Shown here: positions 25,999 to 34,665 of the stretch, in pieces
Position numbering within the stretch: the stretch's first letter is position 1
How the letters are laid out: every line of letters starts with the position of its first letter
NCBI RefSeq assembly: GCF_013376105.1
Contig: NZ_JAAMFM010000009.1
Span: forward strand, 1 to 64,000
Reading direction: 5' to 3'
Origin: Arthrobacter wenxiniae
GTDB lineage: Bacteria > Actinomycetota > Actinomycetes > Actinomycetales > Micrococcaceae
DNA: 64,000 nucleotides
The notes under the pieces: generated by a model
Told to the model about the DNA's origin: nothing
Databases searched by the model: none
What the model saw: only the letters and a program-made list of their open reading frames with translations
Translations under genes and position numbers: made by a program

Positions 25999-27451
25999 GG
26001 GCGTCCCCTCCGCCGATCCAGGCCTGCAGGAGGGTGCGGCTGAGCTTGCCTGCGCCGGTCAGGGGCAGATCCGTCAGGGCGTAGTAGCGGGTGGGGCGCT
26101 GGGGGGCCGGCAGGGCGGCCGCCCGCCGCCGGCAGGCGGCCAGCAGCTGTCCGGCCGTCAGGGGTGCCACGCCCGGCGGGCCCCCGCCCGGGAAGAGTCC
26201 GGCCACCACGCGCTGTCCGCGCACGGCGTCCGGCACACCCGCCACCACAACGGTGCCGGGGCCGGCAACGGCCTCCAGATCTCCCTCCACCTGCTGGGGG
26301 TAGACGTTCGCGCCGCCCGTGACGATCATGTCCGACGCCCGCCCCACCACATGGAGCCTGCCGGAGCCGTCCAGGAAGCCCTGGTCGTGGACCGTGTACC
26401 AGGGGCCGTCGGAAGCACCGCCCCCGGAAGCCCCGCCGCCGGGCAGCACGTTGAAGGCGAGTCCGTCGTCGCCCCAGGCGTAGCCGTTCCCCACGTAGGG
26501 GCCGCGGACGCAAATGCTGCCGCACTCCCCCGGGCCGGCAGGCAGTCCGCCGGTGCCGCGCACCGAAACTTCGGTCCCCGGGAACGCACGGCCCGCGCAC
26601 GGCGTCCCGTCGTCCCCGTCGTTCCCGGACGCAGCGACAAAGCCGAGCTCTGAGGCGCCATAGTACTGGAAGATCCTGGCCCGGGGCGCCCACTGCCGCG
26701 CCAACTCCTCCACGCCCGCGGGCAGCGCCGAACCGGCACACACGATCGACGTGACGGCCCCCGCCCCCTGCCCCGTGTCGAGGCCGCGCCTGGCCAGCAG
26801 GGCCAGAACGGTGGGGACCAGCACCAGGCGGGTGGCGGCGTCGTGCGTGACGGCGTGAAGGGCGGCATCGGCGCTGAACTGAGGGAGGGCCACAAAGGTG
26901 GAGCCCGTGAACAAGGCCTCGCCCAGGGCGTAGAGGTTCATGCTCGCAGCCATGGGGCCCGGCGCAAGCGTGACGTCCGCCGCGGTGACGCCGAAGTAGG
27001 CGGCACTCGCAGCGAAGGAGGCCTGCCATGACGCCCTCGACCGCGTAAAGGCCTTGGGCACACCGCTCGTCCCGGAGGAAAGGCCCAGCAGGAACGTTGA
27101 GCCGGGCGGCCCGTCGCGGAAGCCGGGTTCCGAGGCCGGGGGCGCCGCTTCCGTGGCCGCCCACGCGACCGCCCGGTCCGTGACCGCCGCCTTCAGTTCC
27201 TGCGGCCAGCTTGGGTCCAGCACGGCCGCCACGCCATCGCGGGCCACGGCACCCACAAAGCGTGCAGCCAGCGCGGTGCCGTCCGGTTCGTCAATGACGG
27301 CCAGTGCCGCGCCGGCGGACGGCTGGGGTGCCGGCCATGCCGCTGCCGCGTCAAGGAGCCCGGCGAAGCTGAGCCGCTGCGTGCCCACCACGACGGCGGC
27401 CCGGTGCGGTTGCGTGCGGGCCCAGTGCCGCAGCTGGTCGATAAAAGGCAT
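25979..27451 (-). CDS. AMP-dependent acyl-CoA synthetase (ANL superfamily)
   Basis: It activates a carboxylic acid as an acyl-adenylate and probably transfers it to CoA. In 490 residues the ANL motifs are in order: P-loop SSGTSGVPK, YGASELGF, the hinge region HDQGFLDGSGRLHVVGR, GGANVYP, and the C-terminal catalytic Lys in PLTGAGKLSR. The substrate is not predictable; MenE-like short enzymes look similar. ATG 27451 (MPFIDQL) is preferred over ATG 27460, since a TAAGAT hexamer lies 7 bases before it. The first gene of a two-gene unit with the thiolase-like protein, it suggests a CoA-dependent acid pathway. Confidence 0.86.
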   Translation of the reverse strand: MPFIDQLRHWARTQPHRAAVVVGTQRLSFAGLLDAAAAWPAPQPSAGAALAVIDEPDGTALAARFVGAVARDGVAAVLDPSWPQELKAAVTDRAVAWAATEAAPPASEPGFRDGPPGSTFLLGLSSGTSGVPKAFTRSRASWQASFAASAAYFGVTAADVTLAPGPMAASMNLYALGEALFTGSTFVALPQFSADAALHAVTHDAATRLVLVPTVLALLARRGLDTGQGAGAVTSIVCAGSALPAGVEELARQWAPRARIFQYYGASELGFVAASGNDGDDGTPCAGRAFPGTEVSVRGTGGLPAGPGECGSICVRGPYVGNGYAWGDDGLAFNVLPGGGASGGGASDGPWYTVHDQGFLDGSGRLHVVGRASDMIVTGGANVYPQQVEGDLEAVAGPGTVVVAGVPDAVRGQRVVAGLFPGGGPPGVAPLTAGQLLAACRRRAAALPAPQRPTRYYALTDLPLTGAGKLSRTLLQAWIGGGDARAQRIH

Positions 27452-27460
27452 GTGACCCAT

Positions 27461-27508
27461 CTTAAGGCAGCCGACTCTTAAGGCAGCGGACTCCTAAGGC
27501 AGCGGACC
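27461..27508 (-). repeat. Triple 16-bp tandem repeat with stops in all three frames
   Basis: Three adjacent 16-bp units occur: 27461-27476 (CTTAAGGCAGCCGACT), 27477-27492 and 27493-27508, differing at one to three positions. On the minus strand each carries TAA or TAG in CCTTAAG/CCTTAGG. A period of 16 shifts the frame by one, so every frame is stopped. The block sits directly upstream of the acyl-CoA synthetase gene and its last unit completes a TAAGAT -10-like hexamer. Confidence 0.9.
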
Positions 27509-27521
27509 TTGACACAGGGGA

Positions 27522-27551
27522 CCCCGCCAGCGCCCCTCAGGGCGGGCGGGG
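27522..27551 (-). terminator. Hairpin terminator after the suf operon
   Basis: CCCCGCC / GGCGGGG plus CGCCC / GGGCG form a 12-bp stem with a 2-base bulge and 4-base loop, 30 bp past the sufT stop. No T-tract follows on the minus strand. It closes the suf transcript before the acyl-CoA synthetase gene. Confidence 0.6.
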
Positions 27552-27581
27552 CCCCAAAAGCCGGCGCCGTTGGGCGGGCTG

Positions 27582-27932
27582 TCAGATGTTGAAGCCGAGG
27601 GCGCGCATCTGGTCGCGGCCGTCGTCGGTGATCCGTTCCGGACCCCACGGCGGCATCCACACCCAGTTGATGCGCCACTCGTCCACGATCGGGCCGAGCG
27701 AGTTTTCAACCTGCTCTTCGATGACGTCCTGGAGCGGGCAGGCCGCCGTGGTCAGTGTCATGTCCAGCAGAAGCGCGCCGTCGTCGCCATAGCGCATGCC
27801 GTACAGCAGGCCCAGGTCGACGATGTTGACGCCCAGTTCGGGGTCAATGACGTCCTTGAGGGCCTCCTCGACGTCTTCGAGGTCGGCCTGCGCGCTGGGG
27901 GCGGCGGCGCTGGTTTCGCTGATCTCAGTCAT
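27582..27932 (-). CDS. sufT: SufT-like metal-sulfur cluster assembly factor (DUF59/MIP18)
   Basis: A 116-residue protein of the DUF59/MIP18 family that helps mature Fe-S proteins. It has the family pattern VIDPELGVNIVDLGLLYG and a conserved Cys65 in TLTTAACPL. ATG 27932 starts MTEISETSA, 37 bp after sufC. The frame is open further upstream but that is antisense to nothing and has no similarity. As the last gene of the suf operon it probably carries or transfers clusters. Confidence 0.93.
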   Translation of the reverse strand: MTEISETSAAAPSAQADLEDVEEALKDVIDPELGVNIVDLGLLYGMRYGDDGALLLDMTLTTAACPLQDVIEEQVENSLGPIVDEWRINWVWMPPWGPERITDDGRDQMRALGFNI

Positions 27933-27969
27933 GATGTGTGTCTTCGCTTTCGCTTGAAGAGGGCCGGCG

Positions 27970-28737
27970 CTAGACCGTGGCCGGTGCGTCGGCCAGGTAG
28001 CGGTCGTAGCCTTCGTCTTCCAGGCGGTCCGCCAGCTCGGGGCCGCCCTGCTCGGCGATGTTTCCGTCCACGAAGACGTGCACAAAGTCGGGCTTGATGT
28101 AGCGCAGGATGCGCGTGTAGTGGGTAATGAGCATGGTGCCCAGCCCACCGTCCTCGATGGCGCGGTTGACGCCCTCGGAGACCACCTTCAGCGCGTCGAC
28201 GTCCAGGCCGGAGTCGGTCTCGTCGAGGATGGCGAACTTCGGCTTGAGCAGTTCGAGCTGGAGAATTTCGTGGCGTTTCTTTTCGCCGCCGGAGAACCCT
28301 TCGTTGACGTTGCGCTCGGCGAACTCGGGCTCGATCCGCAGTTGGGCCATGGCCGCCTTGACGTCCTTGGTCCAGGTGCGCAGCTTGGGGGCTTCGCCGT
28401 CGATGGCGGTCTTGGCGGTGCGCAGGAAGTTCGTCATGGTGACGCCGGGGATTTCCACGGGGTACTGCATGGCCAGGAACAGGCCGGCGCGGGCGCGCTG
28501 GTCGACGGTCATCGCGAGGACGTCCTCGCCGTCGAGCGTGATGGAGCCGCTGTCCACGGTGTAGCGCGGGTGGCCGGCGATGGTGGACGCCAAGGTGGAC
28601 TTGCCGGAGCCGTTCGGGCCCATGATGGCGTGGGTTTCACCGGTGTTGATGGTCAGGCTGACGCCCTTGAGGATCGGCTTGACGCCCTGCTCGGTGGCGA
28701 TGCTGACGTGCAGGTCCTTGATTTCCAGAGTCGACAT
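27970..28737 (-). CDS. sufC: Fe-S cluster assembly ATPase SufC
   Basis: The ATPase of the SufBCD scaffold, 255 residues. Walker A is GPNGSGKST, the signature FSGGEKKRHEILQ, Walker B AILDETDSGLD, and the H-loop THYTRIL; the SufC-specific TDSGLD is present. ATG 28737 is preferred, with AGGAG 11 bases upstream. It lies after the Rieske-type gene, 50 bp away. Confidence 0.97.
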   Translation of the reverse strand: MSTLEIKDLHVSIATEQGVKPILKGVSLTINTGETHAIMGPNGSGKSTLASTIAGHPRYTVDSGSITLDGEDVLAMTVDQRARAGLFLAMQYPVEIPGVTMTNFLRTAKTAIDGEAPKLRTWTKDVKAAMAQLRIEPEFAERNVNEGFSGGEKKRHEILQLELLKPKFAILDETDSGLDVDALKVVSEGVNRAIEDGGLGTMLITHYTRILRYIKPDFVHVFVDGNIAEQGGPELADRLEDEGYDRYLADAPATV

Positions 28738-28787
28738 GCTCTTTGTTTCTCCTAAGAATGAATGGGGGTGTGCTGGTGCGCGGGACG

Positions 28788-29150
28788 CTACTGCGTGCTG
28801 ACACCGTTGATGATGTTGGTGACGTCCACGTAGACGTCGCTGCCGTGGACTGACAGGGCAAAGACGGGCACCGGCTCGAATGCGGGCAGCGTCAGCGGTT
28901 CGCCTGTCCTGAGGTCGAACGAGCTGCCGTGTGCCCAGCATTCGATGGTGCAGCCTTCCACGTCGCCCTCACTGAGCGAGATTTCCGCGTGTGAGCAGGT
29001 GTCGCCAATGGCGTGCAGGACGCCTGCGGAGTCGCGGACTATGGCGATGGGGTAATCGTCAATTTCCACGAGCAGGGCGGACTTCACCTCGACGTCGCTG
29101 TCCTGGCAGACAACCACGCCTGTGGGCGTCGTGGTGGATGGCTCGGTCAT
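28788..29150 (-). CDS. Rieske-type [2Fe-2S] ferredoxin in the suf operon
   Basis: A soluble 120-residue Rieske protein. The cluster ligands are C52-x-H54 (TCSHAEI) and C71-x2-H74 (CWAHGSS). It resembles the small ferredoxin-like proteins of aromatic dioxygenase systems, but in actinobacteria it recurs between sufD and sufC, so a role as electron donor to cluster assembly is likely. Its ATG shares a base with the sufD stop (TAATG). Confidence 0.93.
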   Translation of the reverse strand: MTEPSTTTPTGVVVCQDSDVEVKSALLVEIDDYPIAIVRDSAGVLHAIGDTCSHAEISLSEGDVEGCTIECWAHGSSFDLRTGEPLTLPAFEPVPVFALSVHGSDVYVDVTNIINGVSTQ

Positions 29151-30487
29151 TACAGTGCGCCTGCCGCCAATTCACGTTCCACGGCGTCGCGCATGCGCTC
29201 TTCCAGTGCGGGAACCTTGATGTGCTGGATGACTTCGTTGAGGAAGCCGCGCACCACGAGGCGGCGGGCCACGTCTTCCTGGATGCCGCGGGACTGCAGG
29301 TAGAAAAGCTGCTCGTCGTCGAAGCGGCCGGTGGCGCTTGCGTGGCCGGCTCCTTCGATCATGCCCGTCTCAATTTCCAGGTTCGGCACCGAGTCGGCGC
29401 GCGCACCCTGGGTCAGGATGAGGTTGCGGTTCATCTCGTAGGTGTCGGTTCCCTCGGCCTCCTTGCGGATCAGCACGTCGCCAATCCAGACGGCATGTGC
29501 GCCGTCACCCTGCAGGGCGCCCTTGTACGTGACCCGGGACTTGCAATTCTTCGTGGAGTGATCCACGAACAGGCGCTGTTCCAGGTGCTGGCCGGCGTCG
29601 GCAAAGTACAGGCCGTACATTTCAACCTCACCGCCCGGGCCCGTGTAGCGGGCCGACGGCGTGGTGCGCAGCAGGTTGCCGCCCAGGTTGATGACGACGT
29701 GCTTGACCTTCGCGTCCCGGCCCACCGAGATGTGCTGTCCGCTGGCGTGCACGGCGTCGTCGTTCCAGTCCTGGATGCTGACAACCGTCAGGTTGGCGCC
29801 GTCCTCGACCAGGACCTCCACGTTCTCGCTCAGCACGGCGGTGCCGCGGTGGTCCAGGACCACCACGCCGGTGGCGAACTTCTTCGCGTGCACCACGATG
29901 TGTGAGGCCGCGGGGGTGTCGCCGGCGCCCGTCAGCGTCAGGGTCGTGACGTCGTCGGCCGTGCCCTGGTACTCGGCGGGCAGGGTGACCACGGTGGCCT
30001 CGGCGAAGTGCTCCCACGCGGCGGCGGCCACGCGGTCCTCGGGGATGCCCGCGGAGCCGATCCGGGCGTCGCCGCGCCCCACGGTCTCAACGGTGACGGC
30101 GTCGGGCTTGGTGACCGCGACGACGGGGGCTGGGCCATTGAGTTCCTGGCCCTTGACACCCACGCGGTCAAGGCCGCGCAGCCGCTTGAGCGGGGTGAAG
30201 CGCCAGTCCTCTTCGCGGCCGGTGATCAGCGGGAAGTCGGCCAGCTTGTAGGAGGTCAGGCGTCCGGCGCGCGAGCTGTCCGGAACTCCGACGCCGCCGC
30301 CGTGGCTGTCACCGTGGCTGTGGGCCTTGACGGCGCTGCCGCCGAGGGGGCCGGACTCGGGGTTGAGGTCGGAAAGTTTTTCGCCTTCCTCGGTCATGCC
30401 CTTGATGAAGCCCTGCGACCAGACCTTGCCGTCGTGCTCTTCAGAGACAGGGGTGTCAATAACTTTTTCTTCGGTGAGCTCGGTCAT
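29150..30487 (-). CDS. sufD: Fe-S cluster assembly protein SufD
   Basis: A 445-residue scaffold partner of SufB and SufC. The C-terminal beta-helix and the FYLQSRGI motif typical of SufB/SufD proteins are present. It starts exactly after the sufB stop (TAAATG) and ends overlapping the Rieske gene. The N-terminal 90 residues are variable and low in complexity, as usual for SufD. Confidence 0.95.
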   Translation of the reverse strand: MTELTEEKVIDTPVSEEHDGKVWSQGFIKGMTEEGEKLSDLNPESGPLGGSAVKAHSHGDSHGGGVGVPDSSRAGRLTSYKLADFPLITGREEDWRFTPLKRLRGLDRVGVKGQELNGPAPVVAVTKPDAVTVETVGRGDARIGSAGIPEDRVAAAAWEHFAEATVVTLPAEYQGTADDVTTLTLTGAGDTPAASHIVVHAKKFATGVVVLDHRGTAVLSENVEVLVEDGANLTVVSIQDWNDDAVHASGQHISVGRDAKVKHVVINLGGNLLRTTPSARYTGPGGEVEMYGLYFADAGQHLEQRLFVDHSTKNCKSRVTYKGALQGDGAHAVWIGDVLIRKEAEGTDTYEMNRNLILTQGARADSVPNLEIETGMIEGAGHASATGRFDDEQLFYLQSRGIQEDVARRLVVRGFLNEVIQHIKVPALEERMRDAVERELAAGAL

Positions 30488-31963
30488 TTAGCCGACGGCC
30501 CCTTCCATCTGCAGTTCGATCAGGCGGTTCAGTTCCAGCGCGTATTCCATGGGCAGTTCCTTGGCGATCGGCTCAATGAAGCCGCGCACGATCATGGCCA
30601 TGGCCTCGTCCTCGGGCATGCCGCGGGACTGCAGGTAGAACAGCTGCTCCTCGCTGACCTTGGACACCGTGGCCTCGTGGCCCATGGAGACGTCGTCCTC
30701 GCGGACGTCCACGTACGGGTACGTGTCGGAGCGGGAAATGTTGTCCACCAGCAGGGCGTCGCAGCGGACGGTGTTGGCCGAGTGGTTGGCGCCCTCGCGG
30801 ATCTGGACCAGCCCGCGGTAGGCGGAGCGGCCGCCGCCGCGCGCCACGGACTTGGAGATGATGGAGGACTGCGTGTTCGGCGCAATGTGGACCATCTTGG
30901 AGCCGGTGTCCTGGTGCTGGCCCTCGCCGGCAAATGCCACGGACAGGGTCTCGCCCTTGGCGTGCTCGCCGACCAGGTACACGGCCGGGTACTTCATGGT
31001 CACCTTGGAGCCGATGTTGCCGTCGACCCACTCCATGGTGGCGCCCTCGTGTGCGATGGCGCGCTTGGTCACCAGGTTGTACACGTTGTTGGACCAGTTC
31101 TGGATGGTGGTATACCTGACGCGGGCGTTCTTCTTCACCACGATCTCGACGACGGCCGAGTGCAGCGAGTCCGAGGTGTAGATCGGGGCCGTGCAGCCTT
31201 CGATGTAGTGGACGTAGCTGCCCTCGTCGGCGATGATCAGCGTCCGCTCAAACTGGCCCATGTTCTCGGTGTTGATGCGGAAGTAGGCCTGCAGCGGGAT
31301 TTCCACGTGGACGCCCGGGGGGACGTAGACGAACGATCCGCCGGACCAGACGGCCGTGTTCAGCGAGGCGAACTTGTTGTCGCCCACCGGGATCATGGTG
31401 CCGAAGTATTCCTGGAAGATTTCCGGGTACTCGCGCAGTCCGGTGTCGGTGTCGGTGAAGATGACGCCCTGGGCTTCGAGATCCTCGCGGATCTGGTGGT
31501 AGACCACCTCGGACTCGTACTGCGCCGTGACACCGCCCACCAGGCGGTTGCGCTCGGCCTCGGGGATGCCGATGCGCTCGTAGGTGTTGCGGATGTCCTC
31601 GGGCAGGTCTTCCCAGGTCTGGGCCTGCTTTTCGGTGGAGCGCACAAAGTACTTGATGTTGTCGAAGTCAATGCCGGAGAGGTCTGCACCCCAGGTGGGC
31701 ATGGGCTTGCGGTCAAAGTACTTCAGGCCCTTCAGGCGCAGGTCCAGCATCCATTCCGGCTCGCCCTTTTTCGCCGAGATGTCGCGGACGACTTCCTCGC
31801 TTAGGCCGCGGCGGGCATTGTCGCTGGCCGTGTTTTTGTCCGACCAGCCAAAGGCATAAGTGCCCAAGCCCTCCAGCTCCGGGTTTCTTTGAAGGATATC
31901 GTGGTTGGTGGAGTCTTCCACCGCACCATCCACGCGGACATCCTGCGCTAGTTGATCCGTCAT
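30488..31963 (-). CDS. sufB: Fe-S cluster assembly scaffold SufB
   Basis: The 491-residue scaffold on which the cluster is built. It carries the family sequences [25 protein letters not shown] and [13 protein letters not shown]. Mycobacterial SufB often contains an intein; this one does not, as the length and sequence are continuous. ATG 31963 has AAAGG 8 bases upstream and shares one base with the sufR stop (TGATG). Confidence 0.97.
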   Translation of the reverse strand: MTDQLAQDVRVDGAVEDSTNHDILQRNPELEGLGTYAFGWSDKNTASDNARRGLSEEVVRDISAKKGEPEWMLDLRLKGLKYFDRKPMPTWGADLSGIDFDNIKYFVRSTEKQAQTWEDLPEDIRNTYERIGIPEAERNRLVGGVTAQYESEVVYHQIREDLEAQGVIFTDTDTGLREYPEIFQEYFGTMIPVGDNKFASLNTAVWSGGSFVYVPPGVHVEIPLQAYFRINTENMGQFERTLIIADEGSYVHYIEGCTAPIYTSDSLHSAVVEIVVKKNARVRYTTIQNWSNNVYNLVTKRAIAHEGATMEWVDGNIGSKVTMKYPAVYLVGEHAKGETLSVAFAGEGQHQDTGSKMVHIAPNTQSSIISKSVARGGGRSAYRGLVQIREGANHSANTVRCDALLVDNISRSDTYPYVDVREDDVSMGHEATVSKVSEEQLFYLQSRGMPEDEAMAMIVRGFIEPIAKELPMEYALELNRLIELQMEGAVG

Positions 31964-32739
31964 CACGGCCTTTCTTGCTGATGGTTGGAAATAATTGTCG
32001 ACGGTCGTGAGGCGTCCGCAGGCGCAGGGTCGCGCTTGCGGACCACGGCACGGCCCGTTGGTACATGGGTGGTGCACACGTGCCCGCCACTTGCCATGGT
32101 GGAGAGCCTGCGCACGTCGACACCGAGCAGCCGGGAAAAAACTTCCGTCTCGGCGTCGCAGAATGCGGGAAACGAGCTGGCCAGTTCCTGAATGGGGCAG
32201 TGCCCCTGGCACAGCTGCTCGGCCGCCATGGCCGAATGCGGGTTCAACGAGTTCGACGTCGCCACGAAGCGGTCCGCGTTCAGGGCCGCGGCCAGTGCCT
32301 TGGATCGTGCGGCAACATCGCTGCCGGCGGCGTCGACCAGCGGCTGGTAGCTGGCCTCCATCGTTGCAAAGCGGCGCTCGGCGAAGTCAACGACGCCCCG
32401 GTCACCGCTGTGTGCGGCAAGTTCGGACAGCGCCAGCCGGGCAATTTCCAGGTAGTCGTCACCGATTTCCGTCTGGCCCTGCCGCGAAACAACGTAGCGG
32501 CGGGCGGGGCGCCCGGCCCCGCTCTTGCGATTGCTGATGAGCTTGATTTCAATCACGCCGTGCCGGGACAGCGTGTCCAGGTGGCGGCGGACGGCGGCGG
32601 GCGTGAGGCCCAGCAGCTGGCCCAGCTGGGCGGCACTCACCGGGCCGTGTTCCAGCACGGCCGTCAGCACCCGGTCGCGGGTCCTCTCGTCCGGCTCGAC
32701 GGCGACGGCGGGGGCATGCCCTGCGTGAACGTCTGTCAT
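31963..32739 (-). CDS. sufR: Fe-S-sensing transcriptional regulator SufR
   Basis: A 258-residue DNA-binding repressor of the suf operon, with an N-terminal helix-turn-helix ([17 protein letters not shown]) and a C-terminal cluster site. Cys177, Cys181, Cys194 and Cys222 are candidate ligands; C181 and C194 have the C-x12-C spacing of SufR. It probably senses the Fe-S state and releases the operator when its cluster is lost. ATG 32739 is supported by GGAGG 8 bases upstream; the frame is open further. Confidence 0.92.
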   Translation of the reverse strand: MTDVHAGHAPAVAVEPDERTRDRVLTAVLEHGPVSAAQLGQLLGLTPAAVRRHLDTLSRHGVIEIKLISNRKSGAGRPARRYVVSRQGQTEIGDDYLEIARLALSELAAHSGDRGVVDFAERRFATMEASYQPLVDAAGSDVAARSKALAAALNADRFVATSNSLNPHSAMAAEQLCQGHCPIQELASSFPAFCDAETEVFSRLLGVDVRRLSTMASGGHVCTTHVPTGRAVVRKRDPAPADASRPSTIISNHQQERP

Positions 32740-32753
32740 TCCTGGCACCTCCG

Positions 32754-32809
32754 CCGCGTGAATAGGGGACACAACAATAAACAACACAATTATGTCGTAA
32801 TTCACGCGG
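32754..32809 (-). promoter_or_regulatory. Inverted repeat in the sufR/ABC intergenic region
   Basis: CCGCGTGAAT (32754-32763) and ATTCACGCGG (32800-32809) are a perfect 10-bp inverted repeat with a 36-base, A+T-rich spacer. On the minus strand the spacer holds CATAAT, a possible -10 for the suf operon. It is a candidate SufR operator or promoter control site. The wide spacing also allows looping of an mRNA leader. Confidence 0.45.
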
Positions 32810-32893
32810 ACTTTCCAGTAAGGCGACCCTACGCGGGCACGCACGGCGCCCGGACCGCCGTGGGACACTTCACCGGCGGGGTACTACATCACG

Positions 32894-32899
32894 TAGAAT
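32894..32899 (+). promoter_or_regulatory. Possible -10 hexamer for leaderless ABC ATPase gene
   Basis: TAGAAT is followed by AGGCCC and then the GTG at 32906. It matches the arrangement before serB (TAGAAT, CGGCCC, ATG). A weak -35, TTCACC, lies 19 bases upstream. Confidence 0.45.
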
Positions 32900-32905
32900 A
32901 GGCCC

Positions 32906-33898
32906 GTGACGCAGACTTCCCCTCCCGCTCCCGACGCCGCCCTCGTCATCTCCGGGCTCGTCAAGGACGTTGGTCCCATCGCCGCCCTTGACGGGCGGAT
33001 GAAAAGGATCGTATCCAATATTAGCCTCCAGGCCCGGTTCGGCGAGGTGACGGCCCTGCTGGGCGCCAACGGCGCCGGCAAGACGACCACCATCGAATGT
33101 GCCCAGGGTCTGCAGAACCGCACCGGGGGCAGCATTTCACTGCTGGGCCGGGACCCGGATGATGCCGACGCAACCCTCCGCGCCCGGGTCGGCGTGATGC
33201 TTCAGGACGGCGGGCTTCCGCCCGCGGCGCGGCCTGTGACACTGCTGCGCCACGTGGCCAGCCTCTACAGCAACCCGCTCAGCGTAGACGCGCTCGTGGC
33301 CCGGCTGGGCATCGGCGAGTTCTCCGGCACCACCATCCGGCGTCTCTCCGGGGGGCAAAAGCAGCGCGTGGCCCTGGCCGCAAGCCTGCTGGGCAATCCC
33401 GAGATCCTGTTCCTGGACGAGCCCAGCGCCGGGCTGGACCCGCAGTCGCGCCTGATGGTCTTTGAGCTGATCCGTGAACTGCGCGACGCCGGAAAGGCGA
33501 TCGTGCTCACCACGCACCTGCTCGACGACGCGCAGCGGCTGGCGGACTACGTCTACATTGTCAACCACGGCGAATCGGTCACCGAGGGCACCGTGCCGGA
33601 GCTGCTGAGCCAGTCGACGGCGTCGCAGTCCCACCGTGTCGTGACCTTTGAGGCGGCGCCGGGCCTGGACACGGCGGCCCTGGTCCACGACGGCGTACGC
33701 TGCGAGGAAACCCGGCCGGGCAGCTACCGGCTGGGCGGTGCGCTGGAACCGGCGGACCTGGGCCGCTTCGGCGGGTGGTGCGCCGGGCAGGGCATCATGC
33801 CCACCTCGGTCCACCTGGCGTCCCAGTCGCTGGAAGACGTGTTCCTGGCGATTGCGGCGTCCAAGGAACCCCTCGCACTGAAGACGGAGACCCGATGA
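32906..33898 (+). CDS. ABC exporter ATP-binding protein
   Basis: A 330-residue drug- or lipid-type ABC ATPase. Walker A is GANGAGKTTT, the signature RLSGGQKQRV, Walker B ILFLDEPSAGLD, and the H-loop TTHLLDDA. About 80 residues follow the ATPase domain, as in DrrA-like proteins. Its TGA overlaps the ATG of the permease gene (ATGA). The pair sits between suf and ctaA, a neighbourhood I recall in mycobacteria, so a link to heme or metal supply is possible. Substrate unknown. Confidence 0.9.
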   Translation: MTQTSPPAPDAALVISGLVKDVGPIAALDGRMKRIVSNISLQARFGEVTALLGANGAGKTTTIECAQGLQNRTGGSISLLGRDPDDADATLRARVGVMLQDGGLPPAARPVTLLRHVASLYSNPLSVDALVARLGIGEFSGTTIRRLSGGQKQRVALAASLLGNPEILFLDEPSAGLDPQSRLMVFELIRELRDAGKAIVLTTHLLDDAQRLADYVYIVNHGESVTEGTVPELLSQSTASQSHRVVTFEAAPGLDTAALVHDGVRCEETRPGSYRLGGALEPADLGRFGGWCAGQGIMPTSVHLASQSLEDVFLAIAASKEPLALKTETR

Positions 33899-34665
33899 GC
33901 ACCTTGTTCCGTGACGCCCCCGCCGGACTGCCGGCCTCCCTTGCCCGCCGCGTGCTGAGCCAGGGACGTTATGAGGCCGCCGCCATGCTGCGCAACGGTG
34001 AACAGCTGGTGCTGATGATCGTCATGCCGCTGCTGGGCCTGATCGCCCTCGCCGTGACGCCCATCCTCGACGGCATGGGCAATTCCCGGATCAACATTGC
34101 CACGCCGGGCATCCTGGCGCTGTGCGCCTTATCCACCGCCTTCACCGGCCAGGGCATTGCGACGGGCTTTGACCGGCGCTACGGGGTGCTCCGCTTCCTT
34201 TCCACCACCCCGCTGGGCAAGGCCGGCCTCATTGCCGGGAAGGTCATCGCCGTGCTCGTGGCGCTGGCCATCCAGGTCGTCATCATCTCCACGGTGGCCG
34301 CCTTCCTGGGATGGCGTCCATCCGCCGCCGGAGTTGCGCTGGGGATCCCGCTGCTTGTGCTGGGCGCGGCCACGTTTACCGCGCTGGGCTTGTTGATCGC
34401 AGGGACCGTTCGGCCGGAGGCCACCCTGGCCATCACCAACCTTGGCTGGATCCTGCTGGCTGCCTTGGGCGGGATTGTCCTGCCGGCCGCCAAGTTCTCG
34501 GCCACCATGGCCGGGATCGTGGACTGGCTGCCGTCCGGCGCGCTGGGCACCCTCATGCGGGCCGCGCTGCTCCAGGGCCGCGTTGATGTTTTTGCAATTG
34601 TCATCCTGCTCGCCTGGGCCGTTGCCGGTTCCATCGCGGCGATCAAGTGGTTCAAATGGACCTGA
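33895..34665 (+). CDS. ABC-2 type exporter permease
   Basis: A 256-residue membrane protein with six hydrophobic segments, partner of the preceding ATPase. It has the ABC-2 pattern FDRRYGVLRFLSTTPLGK in the cytoplasmic loop, then TM helices. Start ATG 33895 overlaps the ATPase stop. It ends inside or just before ctaA, so the three are probably one transcript. Confidence 0.87.
   Translation: MSTLFRDAPAGLPASLARRVLSQGRYEAAAMLRNGEQLVLMIVMPLLGLIALAVTPILDGMGNSRINIATPGILALCALSTAFTGQGIATGFDRRYGVLRFLSTTPLGKAGLIAGKVIAVLVALAIQVVIISTVAAFLGWRPSAAGVALGIPLLVLGAATFTALGLLIAGTVRPEATLAITNLGWILLAALGGIVLPAAKFSATMAGIVDWLPSGALGTLMRAALLQGRVDVFAIVILLAWAVAGSIAAIKWFKWT

Noticed and set aside
30488-31963. Intein in sufB, as in mycobacteria
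   Set aside because: The sequence is continuous, 491 residues, with no homing-endonuclease or splicing motifs.
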